Source: a virus. From it: a stretch of DNA of 25,086 nt. Both the position numbers and the translations under genes were made by a program. Shown piece after piece: positions 1 through 7,522 of this stretch. Location: IMG/VR virus record IMGVR_UViG_3300042569_001655, positions 1 through 25,086 of that record; one strand, 5' to 3'. Below the pieces are notes generated by a model, which saw only the letters and a list, made by a program, of their open reading frames with translations, did not search any database and was not told where the DNA came from. The stretch's first letter is position 1; each line of letters opens with the position of its first letter.

Positions 1-49
1 CGGTGTTTCAGTTGGTATAATTTGCCTATGTCTCGTGGCCTAAATTTGC

Positions 50-289
50 TCAGTTCCATGCTTTTAAATCCTTGGGACCAACAAAAATTATCTGCGTTAC
101 AATACCATTGTGCTTGATCGGCAAATCCAAGTGTACACTAACCCTGGGACCTTGCCGTTCATTGATCAAGGTATCGTTGCCCACAGTGCCCACAAAAGGA
201 ATTTTGTTCCACTTGCCATGCACACGATCTCCAATGTCCCAAGTGGCCTTGTATCGGTTCTGTGCAAAGTATTCGGCAAGATTACCCAC
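50..289 (-). CDS. Small phage-type protein of unknown function (79 aa, GTG start)
   Basis: I do not recognise the family. A longer frame opens at a TTG (334), but I prefer the GTG at 289 because a GGAGA ribosome binding site lies seven bases before it and because this start overlaps the upstream gene by only 8 nt. The product is soluble, with a basic, glycine-rich middle (GDRVHGKW, then FVGTVGNDTL) that reads like a small beta-barrel of KOW or Tudor type; that fold is a guess. It is the last visible member of the operon that begins with the VWA protein at 2285. What follows lies outside the window. Confidence 0.6.
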   Translation of the reverse strand: MGNLAEYFAQNRYKATWDIGDRVHGKWNKIPFVGTVGNDTLINERQGPRVSVHLDLPIKHNGIVTQIIFVGPKDLKAWN

Positions 290-431
290 GTGGTTGTCTC
301 CACTGCTCACGTGCCAATTTGGTTTCTTCTGCAATTCTTTTGCTCAAAGACCAAAGTGGTTGCCAGAAATAACCAATTACAAATCCACCGACCAAGCAAG
401 TCAGAGCAATCTTTATTTCTTCCCAGTTCAT
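282..431 (-). CDS. Small single-pass membrane protein (49 aa)
   Basis: A 49-codon frame starts at ATG 431, overlapping the upstream stop as ATGA. Residues 7-24 (IALTCLVGGFVIGYFWQP) form one hydrophobic helix. A basic, acidic-mixed tail follows (SKRIAEETKLAREQW). It has no catalytic motif, and the topology suggests a membrane anchor or a holin-like accessory protein, which cannot be settled from sequence. The stop-start coupling on both sides makes it a real gene of the VWA operon. I do not recognise a family. Confidence 0.55.
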   Translation of the reverse strand: MNWEEIKIALTCLVGGFVIGYFWQPLWSLSKRIAEETKLAREQWRQPRG

Positions 432-643
432 ACAATTTTTCCTATGCCCAAATAGATTAGTTCATCTAGCTCACGCTGGTAGTCTTGACTCAATCGACGT
501 TTTAGATAGATTGCTGTAAGCAGTTCAGTTCCAGACTGGCTAGCCATGCCCTTGCCACGACTTTCTAATTCTTCAACAAGATCTTCAGTGTCAAAATCGT
601 GCAACCCTACGTCAACTTCAACTTCTGTGTATACTGTTGGCAT
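428..643 (-). CDS. Hypothetical acidic protein (71 aa)
   Basis: The frame can be read from farther upstream, but ATG 643 overlaps the preceding stop as TAATG, so I use it. The protein opens MPTVYTEVEVDVGLHDFDTE, which looks like an extended acidic strand, and continues with helical stretches (EDLVEELESRG, then YLKRRLSQDYQRELDELIYLG). This resembles small phage proteins of unknown function. It is translationally coupled to both neighbours. No motif allows a function to be assigned. Confidence 0.65.
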   Translation of the reverse strand: MPTVYTEVEVDVGLHDFDTEDLVEELESRGKGMASQSGTELLTAIYLKRRLSQDYQRELDELIYLGIGKIV

Positions 644-987
644 TATGCCACCTCCGTTAGTTTTTTCCAAACAGCCTTCTTTTCTAGCTCGGTGCGATAT
701 GTAGTACGACAGCCGCCTAAATCATCACGCCACATTTCGATTGCCTTGTAACTGCCACGTGATTGAGTAGGCATACTCTCGTTGATCCACATGGCAATGG
801 CCCAGAACATTTGACGGTTGGCAGTATCAGCTGAGTATAAGGCACGTTCGTAATCCTTGGCAATCATTGACTCAACAAAGCCACCTGGGGCCCAGCCCCG
901 TAGCAGGTAGTTACTGATTGTGTCACGAGTATGACCAGGCACTTCCATGCCCATGTGCTTGGGATCGAGATTATCAAAGTCAATCAT
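643..987 (-). CDS. Hypothetical phage-type protein (114 aa)
   Basis: ATG 987 shares its A with the TGA of the VWA gene (TGATG), which argues for coupled translation; a GTG three bases earlier is the alternative start. The product is mostly helical, with several Trp and Met residues (WAIAMWINESMP, then YKAIEMWRDDLGG). No known catalytic signature is visible. Its position directly after the MoxR/VWA genes suggests it may be a partner or substrate of that pair, but this rests on context only. Confidence 0.65.
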   Translation of the reverse strand: MIDFDNLDPKHMGMEVPGHTRDTISNYLLRGWAPGGFVESMIAKDYERALYSADTANRQMFWAIAMWINESMPTQSRGSYKAIEMWRDDLGGCRTTYRTELEKKAVWKKLTEVA

Positions 988-2285
988 CACTCAGCCTCGT
1001 CGTAGTAGGCGTGTTGACCCCAAGGTGGCTCAATAGTTGTGGTACCATGCAGTATCCAAACAGTATCTGCATAATTCTCATCGCCCCAAGAACCAAACGG
1101 ATATCCGTCTGTAAACACAACCAGGCGCTTGGGTTCAATCTCGTTTTCTTTGAGATAGGTAAAGATACAATCAAAGTCTGTGCCACCACCACCTTTGACT
1201 TCGTAGTCGCAAATGTCATCCAGGTTGTCTGAGTCATATTGTGCAGGATTATATGCTTCAGTATCAAACGTAATAACATGAATCTTGTAAGCAGGGAACG
1301 AGTCCATGATGCCTTGTATCTCGCCCAAGAAGTCCTTGAGCATGCTTTCGCTAATTGACCCAGAAGCGTCCAGGGCCACAGCAATATCGATCATGGGATC
1401 TTGTTTCATGCCCGGCATTACTGCATCCATGTGCCAGCCACGTCGGCTTGCTCGCATCCAAGTGTAGTCACTCTTGATAGTGCTTTCTAACTGCATGCGG
1501 AGCAGTTCGCGCCAGTTCATCTTGGGCTCAGTAAGCTCTTGAATCAGACGCTTGACACCTGCAGGCAAGTTACCTGCACCGTCCACAGTAGCGGCAGCCG
1601 CCAGCATGGCTTCCTTGATCTCATCGCGGATCTGTTGCTTTTCAGCATCGCTAAGTTTGGGACGACCCTTGCCTTCGCCTTCTTCTCCGTCACCGTCACC
1701 TTCGCCATCCAAGTGCTCGTCCAACATCTTGTCAATAAGATCACCCAAATTGATTTTCTGCACGTTCTTCATCAAGTCGTCGTAGACTTCTTCAGAGCTA
1801 AACCCATCATACTTGCGGTCGTACAAACAAGGCACTGTGGTAATCTTTTCACCTACATTGTGTTTGACAAGGTCGCCGTTGACACAGAAGTCGTTAGCAA
1901 TGTTCCAGATCTGCGGATCTCGATCACCACGACGTCCAAAGTGATCATAAACACAATGCAACACCTCGTGCCCAAACAAGAACTCAATTTCTTTGGGCTT
2001 GAGCATTTTAATAAAGCGACTATTGTAATAGAAGTGGCGTCCGTCCGTTGCGGCAGTACCACACCATTCGTCAGCGTTTACTAACTTGAGTCGAGTAGCA
2101 AGGTTGCCAAAGAAACTGGCCTTGAGCAACAAGCCCACACGGGCAGTAATCAACATTTCGCGTACTTCGCGATCCAGTTTGGGTTCCATGGGACCAATTA
2201 GATTGGCAAATTTTTGTTTGTCTTCTTTAGTAGCAGTGGTACCGCTAGCTTTTGCATATAGCACGTCGGGAGTAAAATAGTGCAT
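987..2285 (-). CDS. Metallopeptidase-like / VWA domain protein (432 aa)
   Basis: The N-terminal half carries a zincin-like motif, HEVLHCVYDH, at about residues 106-115, which fits the putative metallopeptidase domain found in DUF2201-type proteins. A low-complexity acidic and glycine-rich linker follows (around 195-210, GEGDGDGEEGEGKG). The C-terminal half is a von Willebrand A-like domain: a MIDAS motif DASGS near residue 300 and TDG near 395. In bacteria such proteins pair with MoxR AAA+ ATPases, which act as chaperones or metal-insertion machines, and a MoxR gene lies just upstream at 3025. The gene has its own promoter (2313-2341) and an AAAGGA ribosome binding site five bases before ATG 2285. 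Whether the HExxH motif is catalytic is unknown. Confidence 0.85.
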   Translation of the reverse strand: MHYFTPDVLYAKASGTTATKEDKQKFANLIGPMEPKLDREVREMLITARVGLLLKASFFGNLATRLKLVNADEWCGTAATDGRHFYYNSRFIKMLKPKEIEFLFGHEVLHCVYDHFGRRGDRDPQIWNIANDFCVNGDLVKHNVGEKITTVPCLYDRKYDGFSSEEVYDDLMKNVQKINLGDLIDKMLDEHLDGEGDGDGEEGEGKGRPKLSDAEKQQIRDEIKEAMLAAAATVDGAGNLPAGVKRLIQELTEPKMNWRELLRMQLESTIKSDYTWMRASRRGWHMDAVMPGMKQDPMIDIAVALDASGSISESMLKDFLGEIQGIMDSFPAYKIHVITFDTEAYNPAQYDSDNLDDICDYEVKGGGGTDFDCIFTYLKENEIEPKRLVVFTDGYPFGSWGDENYADTVWILHGTTTIEPPWGQHAYYDEAE

Positions 2286-2312
2286 GTGGGTCCTTTGTTG
2301 CGTTATGTGTAT

Positions 2313-2341
2313 ATTATAGCAGAATGCAATTTATTGGTCAA
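2313..2341 (-). promoter_or_regulatory. Sigma70 promoter for the VWA operon
   Basis: On the minus strand, TTGACC is followed by exactly 17 bases and then TATAAT, with an extended -10 (TGCTATAAT). The expected start is near 2306, giving a leader of about 20 nt that contains the AAAGGA site. Confidence 0.85.
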
Positions 2342-2364
2342 GTTGTAAGTGTAGCACTTGAGTA

Positions 2365-2649
2365 CTACAAATTCAAGTACTTTAGTTGAAACCATGACTG
2401 TGCCTGCTCACTGTAAAAGTCCAAACAAACTTGGTCTTGGTAGTGCATTTTTGGTCCATTTGGGGTTGGGTGGTCAATTGGCACAAGTCCTTGGTGGTAG
2501 CGATACATAAACCCTAGCTCACGCTTTAGTTTTGGTCTAATGGCCATGCTCATGCCGTACTGTTGCAAAATTTTAGCATAGATATCTGCCCACTCACCAG
2601 GGTTGTGAAAGATGATCAGGTTCTTTTTTATTGTGATGCGGGATGACAT
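2365..2649 (-). CDS. Hypothetical protein (94 aa)
   Basis: ATG 2649 lies inside the end of the preceding gene (22-nt overlap). The longer frame from 2661 is less likely because it would add only four residues with no better binding site. The protein has a central basic helix (SMAIRPKLKRELGFMYRYHQG) and ends hydrophobic-aromatic (AQSWFQLKYLNL). It is followed by an imperfect 9-bp hairpin (around 2345-2380) and then by the VWA promoter, so it closes a two-gene unit. I do not recognise it. Confidence 0.6.
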   Translation of the reverse strand: MSSRITIKKNLIIFHNPGEWADIYAKILQQYGMSMAIRPKLKRELGFMYRYHQGLVPIDHPTPNGPKMHYQDQVCLDFYSEQAQSWFQLKYLNL

Positions 2650-2957
2650 AACACAAACCAACTCAGTGTTTTATCTTCGTCTACATAGATGCGATAGTCG
2701 CCGTACTTGACAGCATAGGCCCAGACAGGATTGATGTCGTTGTCTTGATATACTTCACGGTGGTTGCGTTTATTTTGCATCATTTGACTGCGAGTCTCAA
2801 CATCCTGACTCCAACCAAAATGTTCGTTGAACCAGCGTCGGCATCGATCAAAATCTAGCACGCCAGTGCCACGGCCAACATCTTTTTTGAACTCAATAAG
2901 GTATCGGTATCCATGTCTGGAATACCTGCCATCCATCTTGATAATTTTGTAATGCAT
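2628..2957 (-). CDS. Hypothetical protein (109 aa)
   Basis: The open frame extends back into the terminator and MoxR gene, but ATG 2957 lies just after the terminator and gives a sensible N-terminus (MHYKIIKMDGRYSRHGYRY). The mix of aromatic and charged residues (RRWFNEHFGWSQD, then WAYAVKYGDYRIYVDED) suggests a small globular alpha/beta protein of phage type. No ribosome binding site is clear. Transcription probably depends on read-through of the hairpin at 2971-3021 or on an unseen promoter. Confidence 0.6.
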   Translation of the reverse strand: MHYKIIKMDGRYSRHGYRYLIEFKKDVGRGTGVLDFDRCRRWFNEHFGWSQDVETRSQMMQNKRNHREVYQDNDINPVWAYAVKYGDYRIYVDEDKTLSWFVLCHPASQ

Positions 2958-2970
2958 AGTTATAAAAAGA

Positions 2971-3021
2971 AAAGGAGCCGTGTGCCACACAGCCCGTGTA
3001 TTTAATACACACGGCCCCTTT
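2971..3021 (-). terminator. Strong intrinsic terminator after the MoxR gene
   Basis: The minus strand folds into a 14-bp stem (3021-3008 with 2984-2971) containing one G-U pair, with a smaller hairpin (GTGTATTAAATACAC) in its loop. The tail reads TTTTCTTTTT. It begins four bases after the MoxR stop codon. Confidence 0.85.
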
Positions 3022-3024
3022 AAC

Positions 3025-4110
3025 TTAGGCTGAAGCCTGCAAGATGTACTTGCCAAATCGCGAGTGGAACTCGTCAAAGTGCTTGAGCTTGGTGGGCAGG
3101 AAGGGCAAGTCGTATGTGGTAAGAGCAATACGAGCACCCATCACAGTGAGCTCAGTCTCAAAGTTCTTCATCATGTATGCCAGGAAGTTGTCTGCCATGT
3201 TATGGAACTCCTTGCTGTCAACTTTCTTCTCAACAGCATCCTTGAGCTCGTAGCACATGGAGATCACCAGACTGTACATGGCACTCACTTCTTTTACGTT
3301 CAAGTCCTTGACCTTGCCATCCAAGATGTCCTTGGGGTTGGGCATACGTCCAGCAACCTTGCGGTGGCTCATGAACTTAACTGCAAGGCCTTCGCCCACA
3401 GTACCTGCAATCAGATTAGTTAGAGTCTCGTCGTCAGTGGACTCGTCGTTTAACAGCTGGCTCACAAAAGTCCATGAACGCGGAGTAGCAAATGCACGTG
3501 AGCTAGACTTGGCGTCAAAGTCGTACAAGTCCTGCTTGGCAAAACTCAAGTAACCCACAACGTCTTTGTGGATCTTGTTCATCACAGCCCACTCTTGGTA
3601 GCTGGCAAAGTCCACCTTCATCTCTTGGTGAATAAAGCGGTTTGCCAGCGGTGTTGGCATGCGATATGTAACACCCTTGTCCGACTCACGGTTACCTGCG
3701 GCAACCATCACAACATTGTCGGGTAACTTATACTTGCCAATACGTCGATTCAAGATCAGCTGATACGCCGCGGCCTGTACACTAGCCGGAGCCGAGTTCA
3801 GTTCGTCCAAGAACAGCACCACAATGGGATACTGGCTGGCAAGTTCGTCGTCGGGCAGTTCCACAGGAGGTGCCCAATCCATCTTGCCAAGGTCCTTGTT
3901 GTAATACGGAATACCGCGAATGTCTGTGGGTTCCATCTGACCCAGGCGCAAGTCAATCATAAGACCATTAAGGTCATTAGTGATGCCTTCAACAAGTTCA
4001 CTCTTGCCAATGCCGGGAGGACCCCACAAGAACAAAGGACGTTTGACTTGGAATGCCTTGAGCAGACTTTTGCGAGCTTGCAGGGCGGTAACGGTGCGTG
4101 ATTCTGACAT
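3025..4110 (-). CDS. MoxR-type AAA+ ATPase (361 aa)
   Basis: Walker A is GPPGIGKS at residues 30-37 and Walker B is VVLFLDELN at about 96-104. A sensor-1-like VVMVAAGN follows near 135, then RMPTPLANRF with an arginine-finger-like R. This is the layout of MoxR-family AAA+ ATPases, which remodel partner proteins together with VWA-domain proteins. The gene is followed by a terminator, so the pair is not one transcript, but the VWA gene lies only 0.7 kb downstream. The C-terminal 150 residues are helical and fit the MoxR lid. A phage copy could act in virion assembly or in host takeover; the sequence does not say which. Confidence 0.88.
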   Translation of the reverse strand: MSESRTVTALQARKSLLKAFQVKRPLFLWGPPGIGKSELVEGITNDLNGLMIDLRLGQMEPTDIRGIPYYNKDLGKMDWAPPVELPDDELASQYPIVVLFLDELNSAPASVQAAAYQLILNRRIGKYKLPDNVVMVAAGNRESDKGVTYRMPTPLANRFIHQEMKVDFASYQEWAVMNKIHKDVVGYLSFAKQDLYDFDAKSSSRAFATPRSWTFVSQLLNDESTDDETLTNLIAGTVGEGLAVKFMSHRKVAGRMPNPKDILDGKVKDLNVKEVSAMYSLVISMCYELKDAVEKKVDSKEFHNMADNFLAYMMKNFETELTVMGARIALTTYDLPFLPTKLKHFDEFHSRFGKYILQASA

Positions 4111-4146
4111 GGGCTGTGCCTTTTAAAAAATTGTTGCTAAGTCGTT

Positions 4147-4175
4147 ATTGTAGTTGATCTTGATTTAATGGTCAA
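4147..4175 (-). promoter_or_regulatory. Sigma70 promoter for the MoxR gene
   Basis: The minus strand reads TTGACC, 17 bases, TACAAT. The TGA of the -35 box is the stop codon of the upstream 57-aa gene (TGA at 4174-4172). Confidence 0.8.
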
Positions 4176-4345
4176 CTGTTCATTGTTGCAAAAGGGCTAA
4201 GAACTTCTTCAGTTTCTCCATCCATCTCCTGCGCCTCGTAGACCCAGTTCACTGGAATCTCCAGCTCACGGGCCACGTCCATGGGAGTATTGCCTGCTTT
4301 CAGCAAGTACTCGATGTCTAGTACTAGTTCGCTCATCTTACTCAT
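4172..4345 (-). CDS. Small helix-turn-helix-like protein (57 aa)
   Basis: ATG 4345 has AAGG eight bases upstream; a GTG at 4354 is an in-frame alternative. The core LLKAGNTPMDVARELEIPVN, followed by WVYEAQ, looks like a short helix-turn-helix of the kind found in small phage regulators. There are too few basic residues to be sure it binds DNA. Its stop codon is embedded in the -35 box of the MoxR promoter. Confidence 0.65.
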   Translation of the reverse strand: MSKMSELVLDIEYLLKAGNTPMDVARELEIPVNWVYEAQEMDGETEEVLSPFATMNS

Positions 4346-4360
4346 GTTATTCACCTTAAA

Positions 4361-4588
4361 TTAAGCCGGAACTCGAGCATCCATCATTTCTGACAGGATA
4401 AATTTGGCAATGTTGATTTGCTTGCGAGCAGTTTCAGTCTGGCCCATGGCCATTAGTTCTTGTGCATCACTCAGCACACCCATAGCAACCATTTCAAGTC
4501 CAGTGAACTTTGCTGTGATGCTTTCCATGTACTGCTCACGGATATCAGCTTCAGACATACCGTAGCACTTGTTTTCAAATTCTGTCAT
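4361..4588 (-). CDS. Conserved-looking small phage protein (75 aa)
   Basis: The product is all helical and methionine-rich (FTGLEMVAMGVLSDAQELMA, then ARKQINIAKFILSEMM), like short phage proteins of unknown function. AAAGGA sits a few bases before ATG 4588, and its promoter at 4620-4648 is one of the best in the window. The 57-aa gene follows after 15 nt, so the two are probably co-transcribed. Confidence 0.75.
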   Translation of the reverse strand: MTEFENKCYGMSEADIREQYMESITAKFTGLEMVAMGVLSDAQELMAMGQTETARKQINIAKFILSEMMDARVPA

Positions 4589-4619
4589 TTCAAGTTCCTT
4601 TGTGTTTCAATATGTGTAT

Positions 4620-4648
4620 ATTATAGCAAATTGGGCGTTTTTGGTCAA
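4620..4648 (-). promoter_or_regulatory. Sigma70 promoter for the 75-aa gene
   Basis: TTGACC, 17 bases, TGC-extended TATAAT on the minus strand. The -35 box overlaps the TGA stop of the upstream membrane protein gene (4647-4645). Confidence 0.88.
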
Positions 4649-4875
4649 ATCAGAGCTTTGAATAACCCTACAATGCCAATGGTCAAAGAAATCAGGTTGA
4701 CCATTAATTGGGGACGATTTTTAACCCGTGCCGCCCAGATCAAAAACAATACAGTGCCCAGGGCAAATGTCACAATGTTGTAAGGGTAAACTGAGGGTCC
4801 GATTGCGTTGAGAGTATGGCCAGCCACAATTGCTATGGCCCCTGCCCACTGTATTGCTTCATTTGTTTTGTTCAT
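4645..4875 (-). CDS. Small two-helix membrane protein, probably leaderless mRNA (76 aa)
   Basis: The frame can be extended upstream, but that would run through the promoter at 4882-4910, so the start must be ATG 4875 (MNKTNEAIQWAGAIAIVAG). Helices: about residues 9-24, 30-47 and 55-75 (LISLTIGIVGLFKALI), with positive residues between the last two (RVKNRPQ). The initiating A is the seventh base after TATAAT, so the transcript probably begins at or next to the start codon. The family is not recognised. Confidence 0.65.
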   Translation of the reverse strand: MNKTNEAIQWAGAIAIVAGHTLNAIGPSVYPYNIVTFALGTVLFLIWAARVKNRPQLMVNLISLTIGIVGLFKALI

Positions 4876-4881
4876 GCCACA

Positions 4882-4910
4882 ATTATAGCATTTTGGGAAT
4901 AATTGGTCAA
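4882..4910 (-). promoter_or_regulatory. Sigma70 promoter placed directly on the start codon
   Basis: TTGACC, 17 bases, TGC-extended TATAAT, then six bases and ATG. This predicts a leaderless or near-leaderless transcript for the 76-aa membrane protein. Confidence 0.85.
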
Positions 4911-4913
4911 CCA

Positions 4914-4944
4914 AAGAAAAGGCCTGCATAGGGCAGGGTTTTTG
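4914..4944 (-). terminator. Intrinsic terminator after the phosphatase/kinase/Bug operon
   Basis: The stem is CCTGC/GCAGG (4937-4933 with 4927-4923) with a 5-nt loop and a CCTTTTCTTT tail on the minus strand. The plus strand also ends in GTTTTTG, so it could work in both directions. Confidence 0.75.
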
Positions 4945-4965
4945 TAGTACTTGAGTATTAGTTTT

Positions 4966-5913
4966 TTATTTGACTTTTTCGGTAAGTTTGACCCACGTTT
5001 TTCCATCGCTAATAGCTTGCTGAGCAAAGTTCTTAGGGGTAGGGGCGTTTGGGTCAACTAACCCACGTTGCACTAGCTCATCCACAGACTGTTCGTATGC
5101 AAGTGCAACATCTTCTCTAAGAGTTTTAAGAATTGCAGGCGGGGTTTTTGCTGGTGCAAAAATAGCATAGTTGGTGTGAATATTTGGGAACTGTCTCAGA
5201 CCCAGTCCAACCATGGTTGGGGTATCAGGCAGACTTGGTACCCTACGATCACCTACCACTGCAATTGGTATTAACGTTCCGGCCTTGATGTGTTGTATAA
5301 CCTGTGCTGGTGGTGCAAAAATCATGTCAAGATTACCGGCCACTACGTCCAACACAGCAGGCGGAGCAGCCTTGTAAGGTACATGTACGCCCTTGACTCC
5401 CAACACATGTACAAACCACTCACCATAGATATGGAACGGGCCACCAGTACCAGCACTGCCGTAAGTGAGTCCTTTGTTCTGAGCATATGCCTTGAGCTCC
5501 GGCACAGTTTTAACATTGAGCTTGGCACTTACTGCCAGTACAAAAGGTGGCGCCGACCCAATGTATGCAACTGGTACCAAGTCAGTTTCCCAATCATAGG
5601 GTACCTGATCCAGTAACACAGATGACGACGCTAAAATATTGGGCTGAGCCGACAATAGCGTGTAGCCATCTGCGTCACTTTTGGCTACAAAATTTGCACC
5701 AATGGTTGTTTGCCCACCAGCTTTGTTTTCAACAATAACCGGTTGCTTCCAGTTAGCTGAAAGCCGTTGGGCTACAATCCTGGCAATAACATCGTTGCCA
5801 CCTCCGGGTGATAGGGGCACAACAATTTTGACTGTTCGATCAGGAAACGCAGTCTGCGCCTGTGCCAATGACACCCCTAGCAGAGCTAGCACAAATAAAA
5901 TTTTTCTAAACAT
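4966..5913 (-). CDS. Bug / TctC-family periplasmic binding protein (315 aa)
   Basis: The N-terminus is a clear signal peptide: MFRKILFVLALLGVSLAQAQ, with cleavage likely after AQA. The mature part opens with the family pattern FPDRTVKIVVPLSPGGGNDV and continues with ENKAGGQTTIGANFVAKSDA, as in tripartite tricarboxylate transporter receptors and Bordetella Bug proteins. These capture carboxylates such as citrate or nicotinate in the periplasm. No membrane partner (TctA/TctB) is present here. The gene starts 18 nt after the metallophosphoesterase stop with AAGGAAC as ribosome binding site, so it belongs to the 7500-4966 operon. Bug proteins are abundant in Burkholderiales, which hints at the host. 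Confidence 0.9.
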   Translation of the reverse strand: MFRKILFVLALLGVSLAQAQTAFPDRTVKIVVPLSPGGGNDVIARIVAQRLSANWKQPVIVENKAGGQTTIGANFVAKSDADGYTLLSAQPNILASSSVLLDQVPYDWETDLVPVAYIGSAPPFVLAVSAKLNVKTVPELKAYAQNKGLTYGSAGTGGPFHIYGEWFVHVLGVKGVHVPYKAAPPAVLDVVAGNLDMIFAPPAQVIQHIKAGTLIPIAVVGDRRVPSLPDTPTMVGLGLRQFPNIHTNYAIFAPAKTPPAILKTLREDVALAYEQSVDELVQRGLVDPNAPTPKNFAQQAISDGKTWVKLTEKVK

Positions 5914-5931
5914 GATAAGTTCCTTGTAATA

Positions 5932-6537
5932 TTACATTGTAGGACCGTTGCCGTTCCTAAATCCAATCTCACCACCTTCTGCTGTGATACGCTTATAAAC
6001 GTCTTCCAACAAGATAGGTGCAAAATCTGTTTGCTCCACGCATACGCAATGGTAACGCACATCAATTTCGTTACTGTACAATACTGTACCAGTTTTGGCA
6101 TCAACCCCACGTGCTCTCTTAACACGGCTGGCATGCAAGTGTCCGTGAATGTTCACACCAAAGCGACCAATGCTGGCCTCATGCACAGGAATGTGACTCA
6201 AGATCATGCCGTTCAACACATGATACGCTCGCAACTCACGAAAGTACTCACGGTACTCGTCATCACGAAAAATGTCATGGTTGCCGCGGATCAATACTTT
6301 GTCGCCGTTCAAGCGAGCCAATGTTTTCAAGGCCTTGCGGTTGATAACAACATCACCCAAGTGGTAAATCTTGTCGCCGGGACGAACAGTATCGTTCCAT
6401 CGACGGATCATTTCCTCATCCATCTCATCAGGATCATCCCATGGACGCAACTTCACGGTGTCGTCATCAGGATGTGTAAACTTACACACCCCAGCATGAC
6501 CAAAGTGCGTGTCACTGACTAAAAATACTGCTGGCAT
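5932..6537 (-). CDS. Calcineurin-like metallophosphoesterase (201 aa)
   Basis: Metal-binding motifs of the family are all present in order: D-T-H at residues 9-11 (SDTHFGH), GD in HLGDVV, GNHD in IRGNHDIF, and GHLH in IHGHLHA. These coordinate a two-metal centre that hydrolyses phosphomonoesters or phosphodiesters. Compact versions of this size are common in phages, acting on nucleotides or nucleic acid ends. ATG 6537 comes one base after the kinase stop, and its AGGAG site lies inside the last codons of the kinase. The neighbours suggest work on RNA or DNA termini, although the substrate is not shown. Confidence 0.88.
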   Translation of the reverse strand: MPAVFLVSDTHFGHAGVCKFTHPDDDTVKLRPWDDPDEMDEEMIRRWNDTVRPGDKIYHLGDVVINRKALKTLARLNGDKVLIRGNHDIFRDDEYREYFRELRAYHVLNGMILSHIPVHEASIGRFGVNIHGHLHASRVKRARGVDAKTGTVLYSNEIDVRYHCVCVEQTDFAPILLEDVYKRITAEGGEIGFRNGNGPTM

Positions 6538-6538
6538 A

Positions 6539-7012
6539 TTATTCTCCTACTATCCAAATTTCTTTAAAACCTTCATCTAACGATGGGGGTTCAAAACCTG
6601 TAATCATCTTTTCCATCACATCTGCTGGAATGTTCTTACCAGGGCGATTTGCCAATCTACGTACCAACTCTTGTGGCCCAGGCACTTTGAATACCACAGC
6701 AATGTGTTCGTATTGTGAAGGCAACAGTGTGTTAAACTTCTTTTTACGACTTGCTACTGTAGTGCTTGTTTGGTCCCAGATAAAGTCCAAGTTGTTAGCT
6801 TGACAAGTCAACGCATGGTTCACCATCAAACGAACTGCAATAGGCATGTATTCGTCAAACACTTCACTATATGTTTTACCCTGGCGGTGTGCCTCTATTT
6901 CAACATACATATCAGTACCAACCACTGGCATACCTAAAGCCCAGATTTGATTTTTAATCCAAGTACTTTTACCCGAGCCCGGGACCCCGATTAATTGATA
7001 ACACTTGTTCAT
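6539..7012 (-). CDS. P-loop polynucleotide-kinase-like protein (157 aa)
   Basis: The Walker A motif GVPGSGKSTW at residues 9-18 lies straight after the N-terminus, as in the kinase domain of T4 Pnkp and related AAA_33 proteins. A DQTSTT element near residue 75 and a lid-like region with several arginines (ELVRRLANRPGKNIP) follow the same plan. I chose ATG 7012 over an upstream frame because GGAG lies four bases before it and ATGA overlaps the phosphatase stop. Likely activity is 5'-OH phosphorylation of a nucleic acid or nucleotide. The separate phosphatase next door could replace the phosphatase half of T4 Pnkp. Confidence 0.8.
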   Translation of the reverse strand: MNKCYQLIGVPGSGKSTWIKNQIWALGMPVVGTDMYVEIEAHRQGKTYSEVFDEYMPIAVRLMVNHALTCQANNLDFIWDQTSTTVASRKKKFNTLLPSQYEHIAVVFKVPGPQELVRRLANRPGKNIPADVMEKMITGFEPPSLDEGFKEIWIVGE

Positions 7013-7500
7013 ATATCTCCTTCGCGGGCTTTTGGGATCACAAAGCCCCAATCTGTTGTTTCACCATTGATGGTGTGTTTTTCGTCTTCGTCGTAAGTCC
7101 AACCCAACACCTTCATCATCCGGTGCTTGACCAACAAGTTGGGGCTACGGAACGATTCAGTATCCTTGAATCCTAACATCACACCAATCTCACAAACTGC
7201 ACCTGAACGACACACACCTGCATGACAATGCACGATGACATTCATGCGTTGCTCTTGTGCATGTTGCAATAGTCGAACCAGTTCTTGTGCCTGTTCATCT
7301 GTGCATTTGCACTCGTCAGGGAAAAATTTATCGTCCTGTTCGGCATCCAAGAATTCAAACTGGTGAACTTCGCGGAACTGATACTTGGGTACAGGGAATT
7401 CGTATGCAGGATCCACAATCTGAATCAGCATGGAATTAACGCCAGGGTCAATATGAAACCCCTGCCGAATGTCACTCATGCTAACGTTTTGAATCCACAT
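7009..7500 (-). CDS. Cysteine-based (dual-specificity-like) phosphatase (163 aa)
   Basis: The signature VIVHCHAGVCRSG contains the CX5R loop, with catalytic Cys92 and Arg98. An upstream Asp-rich segment (FLDAEQDDKFF) may supply the general acid. This is the protein tyrosine / dual-specificity phosphatase fold, which in viruses also includes RNA 5'-triphosphatases. The gene has its own promoter (7523-7551) and GGAGA eight bases before ATG 7500, and it is coupled to the kinase by ATGA. Substrate (protein, RNA 5' end or nucleotide) is open. Confidence 0.85.
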   Translation of the reverse strand: MWIQNVSMSDIRQGFHIDPGVNSMLIQIVDPAYEFPVPKYQFREVHQFEFLDAEQDDKFFPDECKCTDEQAQELVRLLQHAQEQRMNVIVHCHAGVCRSGAVCEIGVMLGFKDTESFRSPNLLVKHRMMKVLGWTYDEDEKHTINGETTDWGFVIPKAREGDI

Positions 7501-7522
7501 ACGAAATCTCCATTAATGCGTT

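Noticed and set aside
980-1384. Long alternative frames overlapping the VWA gene, for example 980-1384 minus and 1539-2084 plus
   Set aside because: They lie entirely within the VWA gene in other frames, have poor amino acid composition and no ribosome binding site.
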